This document shows, in pieces, positions 17,744-25,585 of a stretch of 64,000 nt of DNA; within the stretch, counting starts at the first letter, position 1, and every line of letters starts with the position of its first letter. Origin of the DNA: Pseudonocardia sp. EC080619-01 (GTDB taxonomy: Bacteria > Actinomycetota > Actinomycetes > Mycobacteriales > Pseudonocardiaceae); the NCBI RefSeq assembly GCF_001420995.1, contig NZ_CP012184.1, forward strand, positions 2,712,501 through 2,776,500, in the 5' to 3' direction. The position numbers and the translations under genes are program-made. Below the pieces are notes generated by a model. The model had not been told where the DNA came from and ran no database searches. It saw nothing but the letters and a program-made list of their open reading frames with translations.

Positions 17744-17762
17744 CTACTGCAAAGGCTGTAAT
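17731..17762 (+). promoter_or_regulatory. 26-bp perfect palindromic operator overlapping a promoter
   Basis: The half-site GCCTTTGCAGTA (17731-17742) is followed by AC and its exact reverse complement (17745-17756). A plausible -35, TTGCAG (17735-17740), and -10, TGTAAT (17757-17762), are 16 bases apart, so the palindrome covers the -35 and the spacer. The -10 ends 9 bases before GTG 17772, so the transcript would be nearly leaderless. The position fits autorepression by the GbsR/MarR-type product. It also overlaps the end of bioN. Confidence 0.75.
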
Positions 17763-17771
17763 GTCCGTTTC

Positions 17772-18245
17772 GTGCCACCCACGGAACAGGAACTCGACGT
17801 CGTCGACGAGATCGCCGCGTCCTTCGAGCGCGAGGGCCTGCCGCTGATCACCGGCCGGGTGATCGGCTGGCTGCTGATCAGCGACCCGCCCGAGCAGAGC
17901 GCCGCCCAGCTGGCCGAGGTGCTCGGTGTCAGCCGCAGCTCGATCAGCACCGCGACCCGGATGCTGACGCCCGGCGGCCTCGTGGAACGGGTGCGCACCC
18001 GCGACTCGCGGGTCGAGCTGTTCCGGATCGCGCCCGACGGCTGGAGCCGGATGCTCGCCGAGCGCCACGCCCGGGCCACCGCGTTCCGGCAGGTGCTGGA
18101 GCACGGCCTCGACGTGCTCGCCGACCAGCCGGACGCCCGCCGCGACCGGCTCGTGAACGTCCACGAGCTCTACCTGTTCCTGGAGTCCGAACTGCCCGCC
18201 CTGTGGGAACGGTGGGAGTCCCGACGCACCGGAGGCGACCGATGA
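17772..18245 (+). CDS. GbsR/MarR-family winged-helix transcriptional regulator
   Basis: The 157-residue protein has the GbsR arrangement: an N-terminal helix (ELDVVDEIAASFEREGLPLI), then GRVIGWLLISDPPEQSAAQL, a recognition helix in LGVSRSSISTATRML, and a wing at GGLVERVRTRDSRVELFRI. The C-terminal helices would dimerise. GTG 17772 is chosen because promoter and palindrome lie directly upstream; the longer ORF reads back through the operator. It overlaps the alpha/beta-hydrolase gene by 4 bp, so it probably controls itself and that enzyme, and perhaps the biotin operon ending 28 bases upstream. The effector is unknown. Confidence 0.83.
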   Translation: MPPTEQELDVVDEIAASFEREGLPLITGRVIGWLLISDPPEQSAAQLAEVLGVSRSSISTATRMLTPGGLVERVRTRDSRVELFRIAPDGWSRMLAERHARATAFRQVLEHGLDVLADQPDARRDRLVNVHELYLFLESELPALWERWESRRTGGDR

Positions 18246-19201
18246 CCACCCCGCGCGACCACGTGATCGAGCGCCCCGAGGGGAACCTGCATGTCCACCT
18301 CGCCGGGGACACCGGCCCGCCGGTGCTGCTGCTGTCCGGTGCCGGCCTCGACAACGCGATGCTGAGCTGGAAGCACCTGATCCCGGACCTCGCGCGCGAC
18401 CACCGGGTGATCGCGCCGGACTGGCCGAAGCAGGGCCGCAGCCGGCCGTGGAACGGCCGGGCCACGCACGCCGTCCTGCTGCGGACGGTCACCGACGTGC
18501 TGGACGACCTCGGCGTCGAGCGGGCCGCCGTCGTCGGGCTCTCCCAGGGCGGCGCACTGGCGCTCGCCTCCGCGATCGAGCACCCGGACCGGGTGGAGCG
18601 CCTCGTCGCGCTCGCCCCGGCCGGGATCCTGGAGTTCCCGCCGGGGCTCCACCAGCTGCTGTGGCTCACCGCGAGGGTGCCGCTGCTGTCGCGGACCCTG
18701 CCGAACCTGGCGTTCCGCGGCCGGGCGGCCGTCACCGCCTTCACCCGTCGGGCACTGTTCGGCTCGTCCGACCGCGTCGCCGACCTCGACGAGATCGTCG
18801 AACGGGTGCTGGACGAGGCCCGGGCCGGGAACGCCGGCAGCTCGGACTGGCAGAACGACTCGATCGGCTTCCGCCGCATGCGGCTGGACCTGCGTCCGCG
18901 GCTGCCGGAGATCCGGTGTCCGGCACTGTTCGTCCAGGGCGACCGGGACGCCGGCGTCCCCCTCGCGCGGACCCGCGCGGCGGCGGACGCCGTCCCCGGT
19001 GCCCGGCTGGAGGTCCTGCCCGGGCGGGGGCACTGGTCGAACCGGGAGTCCCCGGACGAGGTGAACGCACTGGTCAGGGCTTTCCTGACCGAGGACGAAC
19101 CTCGGATCCGCTACGACGACAGCGACGTCGAAGGGCTCGATCCCGACATCCAGCGGATGTTCCACGGCGACGAGCAGGGTGGCGATGCTGCTCCTCGATA
19201 G
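18242..19201 (+). CDS. Alpha/beta hydrolase
   Basis: The 319-residue cytosolic hydrolase has the oxyanion segment LLLSGAGLDNAMLSW, the nucleophile elbow GLSQGGA (Ser near residue 102), the acid in VQGDRDAGVP and the catalytic histidine in GRGHWSN. There is no signal peptide. ATG 18242 is coupled to the upstream regulator by a 4-bp overlap. The acid-alcohol or ester substrate is unknown. Because biotin transport and acyl-activation genes lie upstream, a BioH-like esterase role was considered, but nothing in the sequence shows it. The last 30 residues are acidic and probably disordered. Confidence 0.82.
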   Translation: MTTPRDHVIERPEGNLHVHLAGDTGPPVLLLSGAGLDNAMLSWKHLIPDLARDHRVIAPDWPKQGRSRPWNGRATHAVLLRTVTDVLDDLGVERAAVVGLSQGGALALASAIEHPDRVERLVALAPAGILEFPPGLHQLLWLTARVPLLSRTLPNLAFRGRAAVTAFTRRALFGSSDRVADLDEIVERVLDEARAGNAGSSDWQNDSIGFRRMRLDLRPRLPEIRCPALFVQGDRDAGVPLARTRAAADAVPGARLEVLPGRGHWSNRESPDEVNALVRAFLTEDEPRIRYDDSDVEGLDPDIQRMFHGDEQGGDAAPR

Positions 19202-19219
19202 CCGGGCTCCGACCGGCTA
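19199..19219. terminator. Stop-codon hairpin between convergent genes
   Basis: TAGCCGG (19199-19205) and CCGGCTA (19213-19219) pair around a 7-base loop. The left arm begins with the TAG stop of the hydrolase gene. The right arm ends with the TAG stop (read as CTA) of pseI on the other strand. A bidirectional terminator is inferred. Confidence 0.5.
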
Positions 19220-20293
19220 GACCAGGTCCCAGGTCAGCGGCGTCCCGCGGGCGACGTCGCGGGTGAAGGTGCGCCCCAGCACCGTCGTGATCGCGTCCGT
19301 CGGCAGCCCACCGGCGGGGCGGATGGACCGTACGTTGTCGTCGGTGACCTTCTCCCCCGCGGCGACGTCGGCGACGACGTAGAGCGAGCGGCGCAGCGCG
19401 AGGGTGTCCCGCTCGGACTCCCGCGGGCCGAACCGGGCCGGGCCCAGCGCGCGCCGTGCCACGTCGGTCTCGGTGACCAGCGACGCCAGCTCGCCGGGCT
19501 CCAGGGAGAAGTCCGAGTCGACCCCGCCGTCGGCCCGCTGCAGCGTCACGTGCTTCTCGATCGCGACGGCGCCGAGCGCGACCGCGGCGACGGGCACGCC
19601 GATGCCCGGGGTGTGGTCGGACAGGCCGACCGGCACGCCGAACGCCTCGCGCAGCGCGGGGATCGTCTGCAGGTTCGCGTCGACCGGGTCGGCGGGGTAC
19701 GACGCCGTGCACGCCAGCAGCACGATCTCGGTCGCGCCACCGTCCCGGGCGGCGGCGACGGCCGCGTCGATCTCGGCCAGCGTCGCCATCCCGGTGGACA
19801 TCACCATCGGCTTGCCGGTGGCCGCCATCCGCCGGATCAGCGGCAGGTCGACGAGCTCGGCCGACGCGACCTTGTAGGCCGGCGCGTCGAGCGACTCCAG
19901 CAGGTCGATCGCCGTCGGGTCGAACGGGCTGGAGAACGGGACGAGGCCGTGCTCGCGCGCCCGTGTGAAGAGCGGCGCGTGCCACTCCCACGGCGTGTGC
20001 GCCTGCTCGTAGAGCTGGTAGAGGTTCCGGCCTCCCCACAGCCCGTGGTCGTCGCGGATCCGGAAGGCCGGGCCGTCGGCGTCGATGGTGATCGTGTCGG
20101 CGCGGTAGGTCTGGAACTTGACCGCCTGCGCGCCGGTCCCGGCGATCGCGTCGACGATCTCCAGCGCGCGGTCCAGCGAGCCGTTGTGGTTGCCGGACAC
20201 CTCCGCGATGACGAACGGCCGCTCGCCGGGCCCCACACGGTGGCCACCGATCTCGATCGCGTCGGGGATGCGCATGCCGCCGAGGGTAGTCAC
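19217..20293 (-). CDS. pseI: Pseudaminic acid synthase (NeuB family)
   Basis: PseI condenses 2,4-diacetamido-2,4,6-trideoxy-L-altrose with phosphoenolpyruvate to give pseudaminic acid. The product (358 residues from GTG 20293, or 352 from ATG 20275) has the NeuB-barrel signature PFVIAEVSGNHNGSLDRALE, then AVKFQTYRADTITID, FSSPFDPTAIDLLE and SDHTPGIGVPVAAVALGA. A C-terminal SAF (antifreeze-like) domain includes RSLYVVADVAAGE. GTG 20293 overlaps the methyltransferase stop by 4 bp (GTGA), which favours translational coupling. The SGNHNGSLDRALEIV pattern is nearer PseI than bacterial sialic acid synthases. Confidence 0.85.
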   Translation of the reverse strand: MTTLGGMRIPDAIEIGGHRVGPGERPFVIAEVSGNHNGSLDRALEIVDAIAGTGAQAVKFQTYRADTITIDADGPAFRIRDDHGLWGGRNLYQLYEQAHTPWEWHAPLFTRAREHGLVPFSSPFDPTAIDLLESLDAPAYKVASAELVDLPLIRRMAATGKPMVMSTGMATLAEIDAAVAAARDGGATEIVLLACTASYPADPVDANLQTIPALREAFGVPVGLSDHTPGIGVPVAAVALGAVAIEKHVTLQRADGGVDSDFSLEPGELASLVTETDVARRALGPARFGPRESERDTLALRRSLYVVADVAAGEKVTDDNVRSIRPAGGLPTDAITTVLGRTFTRDVARGTPLTWDLV

Positions 20294-21285
20294 CGGCGGG
20301 CCAGCACCATCACCTCGGACACCGTGCCCTCCGAGTCCTGGCCGTACAGGCCGGCGTCGGAGTCGACGAGCTCGAAGCGGTCGAACATCTCCAGGTACCG
20401 GTGCCGGAGCATCGGCTCGCGCACGCCGGGCTTCCCGGTCGGCGAGTTGCGCAGCAGCAGCCAGCGCGCGCCGAGGTCGGTGACCAGGTTCGCGTAGTTC
20501 TCGACGACCTCGGGCTCCATCTCCTGGAACGAGATGAAGTTGGCGAACAGGTCGACGGTGCCGGTCAGCCGGGGCAGCTGCCAGGCGCAGAGCACCGTCG
20601 CCGGCCGGTCGATCTCGTCGATCGCGATCTTCTCCTGCTCGCGGGTGGCCGCGTAGTCGAGCACCCGGCCCTCCCCCAGCACCTCGCGCAGGTAGTGCGT
20701 CGCGACCGCGGCGACCGGCGGGATGTCGACGTCGATGTAGCGCACGTCCTCGGTGCCGGCGAGGATCTCGCCGAGCGTGCCGAACCCGCCGCCGATCTCC
20801 AGGACGGTCGTCACGTCGAGATCGGGCACGGCCCGCTTCAGCATCACCAGGCCACGCAGGTAGTTCAGCGAGGACCGGCTGAACCGGCGGCCGGCGAACA
20901 CGAGCTGCTCGGCCGGCGCACCCGCGGTCGACTCGGAGAACCCGCCGAGGAACGGCGGCCGGTCGGCCGGGTCGAGCGCCGTGACCGAGGCGTGGTGCGC
21001 CCGCGCGACCGGGACCTGGTCGATGCGCTCACGCACCAGCCTGCCCGGCTCACCCGCCGTCCCCAGCACCCGCGCGAGCGCCGCGGCGGGCCGGGACACC
21101 GGGGCGTACTGCGGCGCGTAGAAGTACTGCGCGGACGGGTGCCCGCGGAACTCCGCGAACCCACGGTCACGAAGGTCGGAGACGACCTTCTCCAGTCCGG
21201 TCCGCCAGAAGTCGGTCGGCCGGTACAGTTCCGGCGCGTCATCCAGGTCGGACAGCATCAGCTCGAGCAGCGTCCTCGCATCCAT
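20290..21285 (-). CDS. Putative sugar O-methyltransferase (NanM-type)
   Basis: The 331-residue protein has a Rossmann methyltransferase core, with the SAM-binding loop TTVLEIGGGFGTLGEIL near residues 162-178 and an acidic strand RYIDVDIPPV. An N-terminal helical part (residues 1-150) precedes it. The arrangement fits the putative sugar O-methyltransferase family noted beside nonulosonic acid genes (NanM). It is coupled to pseI by a GTGA overlap, so O-methylation of the nonulosonate or a neighbouring sugar is a reasonable inference. The exact position methylated is unknown. Confidence 0.72.
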   Translation of the reverse strand: MDARTLLELMLSDLDDAPELYRPTDFWRTGLEKVVSDLRDRGFAEFRGHPSAQYFYAPQYAPVSRPAAALARVLGTAGEPGRLVRERIDQVPVARAHHASVTALDPADRPPFLGGFSESTAGAPAEQLVFAGRRFSRSSLNYLRGLVMLKRAVPDLDVTTVLEIGGGFGTLGEILAGTEDVRYIDVDIPPVAAVATHYLREVLGEGRVLDYAATREQEKIAIDEIDRPATVLCAWQLPRLTGTVDLFANFISFQEMEPEVVENYANLVTDLGARWLLLRNSPTGKPGVREPMLRHRYLEMFDRFELVDSDAGLYGQDSEGTVSEVMVLARR

Positions 21286-21411
21286 CCCCTCCAGCGTACG
21301 GAATGCCCATTAGGTCCGGATCGCGGCCGACCGTCGCGTACCGCCCGGAACGGGACCGATAGCCTGCGGGGTGGCGGACGGGAGCACCCGGCGCCCGGGA
21401 GGAGCGAGGGA

Positions 21412-22095
21412 GTGGACGTGGCCGCCGACACCGGCACCTGGGTGGTGGTCCCCGTGTACAACGAGGAGACCGTCATCGCCGAGGTGGTCGACGGGATCCG
21501 CACCCGCTTCCCGAACGTGGTGTGTGTCGACGACGGCAGCCGCGACGCCTCCGCCGAGCGCATCGCGGGCACGGCGGCGCACCTCGTCAAGCACCCGATC
21601 AACCTCGGCCAGGGCGCGTCCCTGCAGACCGGGATCGACTACGCGCTGCGGCGCGGCGCCGAGCGGATCGTCACCTTCGACGCCGACGGGCAGCACGACA
21701 TCGACGACGCCCACCGGATGGCGGAGCTCGTCCGCACCGGTCAGGCCGACGTCGTACTCGGCTCCCGGTTCCTGGAGTCCACCGAGCCGATCCCGCTGCT
21801 CAAGCGGATCGTGCTGCGCACGGTCGCGGCGCTGTCGCCGTCGAGCCGGAAGCTCAAGCTGACCGACGCCCACAACGGGCTCCGGGTGCTGTCCCGGCCG
21901 GTCGTCGAGGAGCTGCGGATCTCGATGAACGGGATGGCGCACGCGTCGGAGATCGTCGCGGCACTGGCCGGGTCGCCGTGGCGGATCCGCGAGGTGCCGG
22001 TCACCATTCACTACACCGAGTACTCCCGTTCCAAGGGGCAGTCGTTGTTCAACGGGGTGAACATCCTGTTCGACCTGTCGGTCCGGCAGCGATGA
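21412..22095 (+). CDS. ppgS: Polyprenyl-phosphate glycosyltransferase, PpgS-like (GT2)
   Basis: In mycobacteria PpgS makes polyprenyl-phosphoryl-GalNAc, the donor for galactosamine on arabinogalactan. This 227-residue GT2 protein begins WVVVPVYNEETVIAEVVDGI. It has VCVDDGSRD, the metal-binding FDADGQHDIDDA, GSRF and the C-terminal HYTEYSRSKGQSLFNG, and no membrane helices. The start GTG 21412 follows a strong GGAGGAGCGAGGG ribosome-binding region. It overlaps the DUF2304 gene by 4 bp, as the Rv3631/Rv3632 pair is arranged in my recollection. A dolichol-phosphate mannose synthase-like enzyme with another sugar is the alternative. Confidence 0.75.
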   Translation: MDVAADTGTWVVVPVYNEETVIAEVVDGIRTRFPNVVCVDDGSRDASAERIAGTAAHLVKHPINLGQGASLQTGIDYALRRGAERIVTFDADGQHDIDDAHRMAELVRTGQADVVLGSRFLESTEPIPLLKRIVLRTVAALSPSSRKLKLTDAHNGLRVLSRPVVEELRISMNGMAHASEIVAALAGSPWRIREVPVTIHYTEYSRSKGQSLFNGVNILFDLSVRQR

Positions 22096-22577
22096 CCCAG
22101 GAGGCGAACACCGTGATCCTGCAGATCCTCCTGCTGGTCGCCACGATCGGCGCGCTGGTCTACTTCGTCCGGAGCGGGCAGAGCGTGGGGGTCCGGGCGA
22201 GCAAGCGACTCGCGTTCGGCGCCTTCGTGGTGCTCAACATCTACGCGATCCTGCGGCCGGACGACGTCACGTTCGTCGCCCGCGCCCTGGGCATCGGCCG
22301 CGGTACCGACCTGATCGTCTACCTGCTGGTCGTCGCGTTCGTCTTCGGGATGCTGAACACCTACCTGCGGGACCGCGAGATCAGTCAGCACCTGACGAAC
22401 CTGGCCCGGCAGATCGCCGTCCGCGACGCGGAGCTGAGCCGCCGTGAGGAGGAGCTCGCCCGGCGCCTGGACGCCCTCGACGCGCGCGACGCGCGGTCGG
22501 CGACGCTCTCCACCAACGGCAACCGCCTGGACGCGGAGGACACCGCTGCCGGCGCGGCCGGCCGGTCCGAGACCTGA
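22092..22577 (+). CDS. DUF2304 small membrane protein, partner of the polyprenyl-phosphate transferase
   Basis: The 161-residue protein has three hydrophobic helices (about residues 8-28, 38-55 and 72-92). They are followed by a charged coiled-coil tail with AELSRREEELARRLDAL and a disordered C-terminus. The DUF2304 architecture and the ATGA overlap with ppgS match the mycobacterial Rv3632 arrangement, where the small protein raises PpgS activity, probably by anchoring it to the membrane. Function here is inferred from that parallel. Confidence 0.75.
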   Translation: MTQEANTVILQILLLVATIGALVYFVRSGQSVGVRASKRLAFGAFVVLNIYAILRPDDVTFVARALGIGRGTDLIVYLLVVAFVFGMLNTYLRDREISQHLTNLARQIAVRDAELSRREEELARRLDALDARDARSATLSTNGNRLDAEDTAAGAAGRSET

Positions 22578-22680
22578 CCCGGACGACGCTCGCCCGACGA
22601 CGAGGTCCACGGCCCGGGAAACGTCCGGCTCGTCCGGGACGACCCCACCCCCGCACCGCTCGCTGACACGGGAGGACCCA

Positions 22681-23628
22681 TTGCGCGCGCTCGTGACCGG
22701 CGGCGCCGGTTTCATCGGCTCCACCCTCGTCGACACCCTGCTCGCCCGCGGTGACGAGGTGCTCGTCGTGGACGACCTGTCGTCCGGCAAGCGGGAGAAC
22801 CTCGCCCCCGGCGTCGCGCTGACCGAGCTCGACATCCGCGACACCGACGGGTTCGCGAAGTGCGCCGCCGAGTTCGCACCCGAGGCGGTGTACCACCTGG
22901 CCGCACAGATCGACGTCCGCACGTCGATGGCCGACCCGGTGCACGACGCGTCGGTGAACGTCCTCGGCACGCTCTCGGTCCTGCAGGCCGCGCGGGACAC
23001 CGGCGCCCGCGGGGTCGTCGTCTGCTCCACCGGTGGGGCGATCTACGGCGACGGCGCGCCGCTCCCGACGACCGAGGACGAGCCGGCCGAGCCGGAGTCG
23101 CCGTACGGGATGAGCAAGCTCGCCGCGGAGCGCTACACGCGGTTCTTCGTCCGGGCTCACGGCCTGCCCGCGCTGGTGCTGCGGTTCGCGAACGTCTACG
23201 GCCCGCGTCAGCACCCGGCCGGGGGCGCCGGCGTCGTGTCGCTGTTCTGCGACCGCGCGCGGAGCGGCCGGCGGCCCACCGTGTTCGGCGACGGCGGCCA
23301 GACCCGCGACTTCCTGTTCGTCGGTGACGTGGCGCGGGCCGCGACGGCCTCGGCGGACCGGCTCGCCGCTGGGGAGCTGGCCGGCGAGGTGTTCAACGTC
23401 GGGACCGGGACCGAGTCGACGGTCACCGAGCTCGCGGCGACGATCGGCCGGATCGCCGGGATCGACGAGGGCGCCTTCACCCCCGAGCACGAGCCGGCGC
23501 GTCCCGGGGAGCTGCGGCGCAGCTGCCTGGACCCGTCGCGCGGGATCGCGGCGCTCGGCCTCCCGGCCCCCACGACCCTCGCCGACGGTCTGGCGGCCAC
23601 CTGGGCCTGGCACACGGGCCGTTCCTGA
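22681..23628 (+). CDS. galE: NAD-dependent UDP-glucose/GlcNAc 4-epimerase
   Basis: The 315-residue extended SDR enzyme begins RALVTGGAGFIGSTLVDTLL (NAD loop GxxGFIG). It has YHLAAQIDVRTSMADP, the catalytic STGGAIYGDG and YGMSKLAAE (Y-x3-K), and GDGGQTRDFLFVGDVA. The start is TTG 22681, preceded at a good distance by GGGAGGA; no better start is available. It would interconvert UDP-Glc/UDP-Gal and possibly UDP-GlcNAc/UDP-GalNAc, which would feed the PpgS-like enzyme 100 bp upstream as well as galactan synthesis. Substrate breadth cannot be read from the sequence. Confidence 0.85.
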   Translation: MRALVTGGAGFIGSTLVDTLLARGDEVLVVDDLSSGKRENLAPGVALTELDIRDTDGFAKCAAEFAPEAVYHLAAQIDVRTSMADPVHDASVNVLGTLSVLQAARDTGARGVVVCSTGGAIYGDGAPLPTTEDEPAEPESPYGMSKLAAERYTRFFVRAHGLPALVLRFANVYGPRQHPAGGAGVVSLFCDRARSGRRPTVFGDGGQTRDFLFVGDVARAATASADRLAAGELAGEVFNVGTGTESTVTELAATIGRIAGIDEGAFTPEHEPARPGELRRSCLDPSRGIAALGLPAPTTLADGLAATWAWHTGRS

Positions 23629-23654
23629 CCCGTGCGCCCGGCCGGGGCGGTCAG
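23625..23654. terminator. Stop-codon hairpin between galE and ubiA
   Basis: CTGACC (23625-23630) and GGTCAG (23649-23654) are complementary and include both TGA stops; the 18-base loop is GC-rich. Only 3 of the 6 pairs are independent of the stop codons, so the terminator call is weak. Confidence 0.3.
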
Positions 23655-24808
23655 CTGTAGACGGCGAGCGTGAGCATCGCGATCCAGGCCACCGCGAGCA
23701 CCTGGAGCGCCCGGTCGCCCAGCGCGATCTCCTCGGGCTCCCCACCGGAGCCCTTGTCGACGTCCACCGAGTACCGCAGCACGGCGATCACGAACGGGAC
23801 GATCGACAGCACCGACCACACGGTGTTGTGGTGCGCCTCGCGGATCTCGAACGCCCACAGGCCGTAGGTCATGATCATGACCGTGGCCGACAGCGACCAG
23901 ATGTAGCGCAGGTACGAGGCCGAGTAGCTCTCCAGCGACTTCCGGATCTTCGCGCCGGTGTCCTCGGCGAGGCGCATCTCGGCGTACCGCTTGCCGGCGA
24001 CCATGAACAGCGAGCCGAACCCGGTGACCAGCAGGAACCACTGGGACAGCGGGATCTCGGTCGCGACACCACCGGCGATGGACCGCATCAGGAAGCCGGA
24101 CGCGACGATGCAGATGTCCAGCACCGGCTGGTGCTTCAGCCACAGGCAGTACGACAGCTGCACCGCCACGTAGACGGCGAGCACGACGATGAGCTGCCAG
24201 GTGCTCAGGATCGACAGCACGATCGCCGCCGCGAACAGCACCGCGGACGCCGCGTAGGCGAGCGGCACCGGCACGATGCCGGCGGCGATCGGGCGGCGGC
24301 GCTTCGTCGGGTGCGCGCGGTCGGCCTCGACGTCGAGCGCGTCGTTGACGAGGTAGACACCCGACGCGGCCAGCGAGAACGCCACGAACGCGATGAGGCA
24401 GTCGATCAGGACCTCGACGCCGAAGAGCCCGCCGCCGACGAACGGCGCGGCGAACACGAGGACGTTCTTCACCCACTGGCGCGGGCGCATCGTCTTGAGC
24501 AGGCCGCGGGCGACCATCGCCGTGGTCCGCTCGGACGGGTCCAGCGGGACGTGCGGCGCGGGGGTCCCGCCCGCGGCGTCGGCCTCGTGGCCCTCGGGGG
24601 TGCCGGCGTCGTCCGGGGCGTCCGGCTCGACGGGGGTGGTCGGGTCGGCGGCCTCCGCGACGGCGGCCTTCGACGGCGTGCCGGATCCGTCCGCGGAGGC
24701 GGCGGTGCCCGTCGAGCCGTCGGTGCCGGACGAGCCGTTCGACGAGGACGGGGATCCCTCGTCGTCGCGGTCGGTGCGGTCGACCTTCGTGGGGTCGGTG
24801 CTGGTCAT
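23651..24808 (-). CDS. ubiA: Decaprenyl-phosphate phosphoribosyltransferase (UbiA superfamily)
   Basis: This membrane enzyme transfers 5-phosphoribose from PRPP to decaprenyl phosphate, the first committed step to the arabinose donor. Of 385 residues, the first 95 are an acidic, Ser/Thr/Asp-rich disordered extension absent from typical family members. The core from about residue 100 has MRPRQWVKNVLVFAAP, the first Asp-rich motif NDALDVEADRAHP (residues 155-167), KRRRPIA, and a second polar motif GKRYAEMRLAED. About eight to nine transmembrane helices are visible. It lies 4 bases after the PAP2 phosphatase gene, which should remove the 5-phosphate from the product. Confidence 0.87.
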   Translation of the reverse strand: MTSTDPTKVDRTDRDDEGSPSSSNGSSGTDGSTGTAASADGSGTPSKAAVAEAADPTTPVEPDAPDDAGTPEGHEADAAGGTPAPHVPLDPSERTTAMVARGLLKTMRPRQWVKNVLVFAAPFVGGGLFGVEVLIDCLIAFVAFSLAASGVYLVNDALDVEADRAHPTKRRRPIAAGIVPVPLAYAASAVLFAAAIVLSILSTWQLIVVLAVYVAVQLSYCLWLKHQPVLDICIVASGFLMRSIAGGVATEIPLSQWFLLVTGFGSLFMVAGKRYAEMRLAEDTGAKIRKSLESYSASYLRYIWSLSATVMIMTYGLWAFEIREAHHNTVWSVLSIVPFVIAVLRYSVDVDKGSGGEPEEIALGDRALQVLAVAWIAMLTLAVYS

Positions 24809-24812
24809 GCGC

Positions 24813-25403
24813 TCACCCTCCGGTGCTGGGGTTGCGGCGGATCGCGCGTCGCGCGCCGGCGGCGACGGCCGCGCCGAGCGCGGTGCCGGTGGCGACGTCG
24901 GTCGGGTAGTGCACGCCGAGGACGAGGCGCGAGAGCGCCATCAGGCCGACCGTGGCTGCGGCCGCCGGCCGGGCGCGACGGCCGAGCAGGCCGCCGTAGA
25001 GCACGGCGGCCGCGGTCGTGGACGTGGCGTGCGAGGACGGGAAACTCAGCCGGCTCGGGGTGCCGACCAGGACGCGGACCGAGGGGTGGTCCGGGCGGCG
25101 CCGCCGGACGACGCGCTTGACGCCGATCGAGGCACCGTGTGCGAACGCCACCGCGGCCGCCGAACCGAGCCACTCACGGCGGCGCGGACGGTCCAGCGCG
25201 GCTCCGGCGAGGCCGATCGCGAGCCAGCCCGCGGCGTGCTCACCGAACAGCGACATGCCGCGCGCGACGCGGACGGAGCCGTCGTTCGCGAGCGTGTCCT
25301 GGACGGTCGCGAGCACGGCGATCTCGCCGGTCGCGGACGCGGTGTTCGGGGCGCCGGCGTCGGCGGTCGGTTGCGGACCGGAACGGTCCAGGGTGTCTGC
25401 CAC
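24813..25403 (-). CDS. PAP2-superfamily phosphatase, probable decaprenylphosphoryl-5-phosphoribose phosphatase
   Basis: The 196-residue protein carries the three PAP2 motifs in order: KRVVRRRRPDHP, PSSHATSTT, and SRLVLGVHYPTDV with the nucleophilic histidine. Several hydrophobic helices lie between. GTG 25403 is preceded by AGGAGG at about 8 bases. It is upstream of and adjacent to ubiA, the same order as mycobacterial Rv3807c-Rv3806c as I recall it, so it should dephosphorylate decaprenylphosphoryl-5-phosphoribose. A general lipid phosphatase remains possible. Confidence 0.8.
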   Translation of the reverse strand: MADTLDRSGPQPTADAGAPNTASATGEIAVLATVQDTLANDGSVRVARGMSLFGEHAAGWLAIGLAGAALDRPRRREWLGSAAAVAFAHGASIGVKRVVRRRRPDHPSVRVLVGTPSRLSFPSSHATSTTAAAVLYGGLLGRRARPAAAATVGLMALSRLVLGVHYPTDVATGTALGAAVAAGARRAIRRNPSTGG

Positions 25404-25585
25404 GGGGTGGGGCCCTCCTGGCGTGCCGCTGGCACCCGGCTGGCCCGGGCGATGACAGCCCGTGATGGTACGCGCGGGCGGGTCCCCGGCCGGGATCGGG
25501 GCACGTCACGGACCCACGGATGAGGGCGGGGTGAACGGCCGGCGACCACCGCCCGCCCGGCGGGTGCACGGATGTGCGACCGCCG

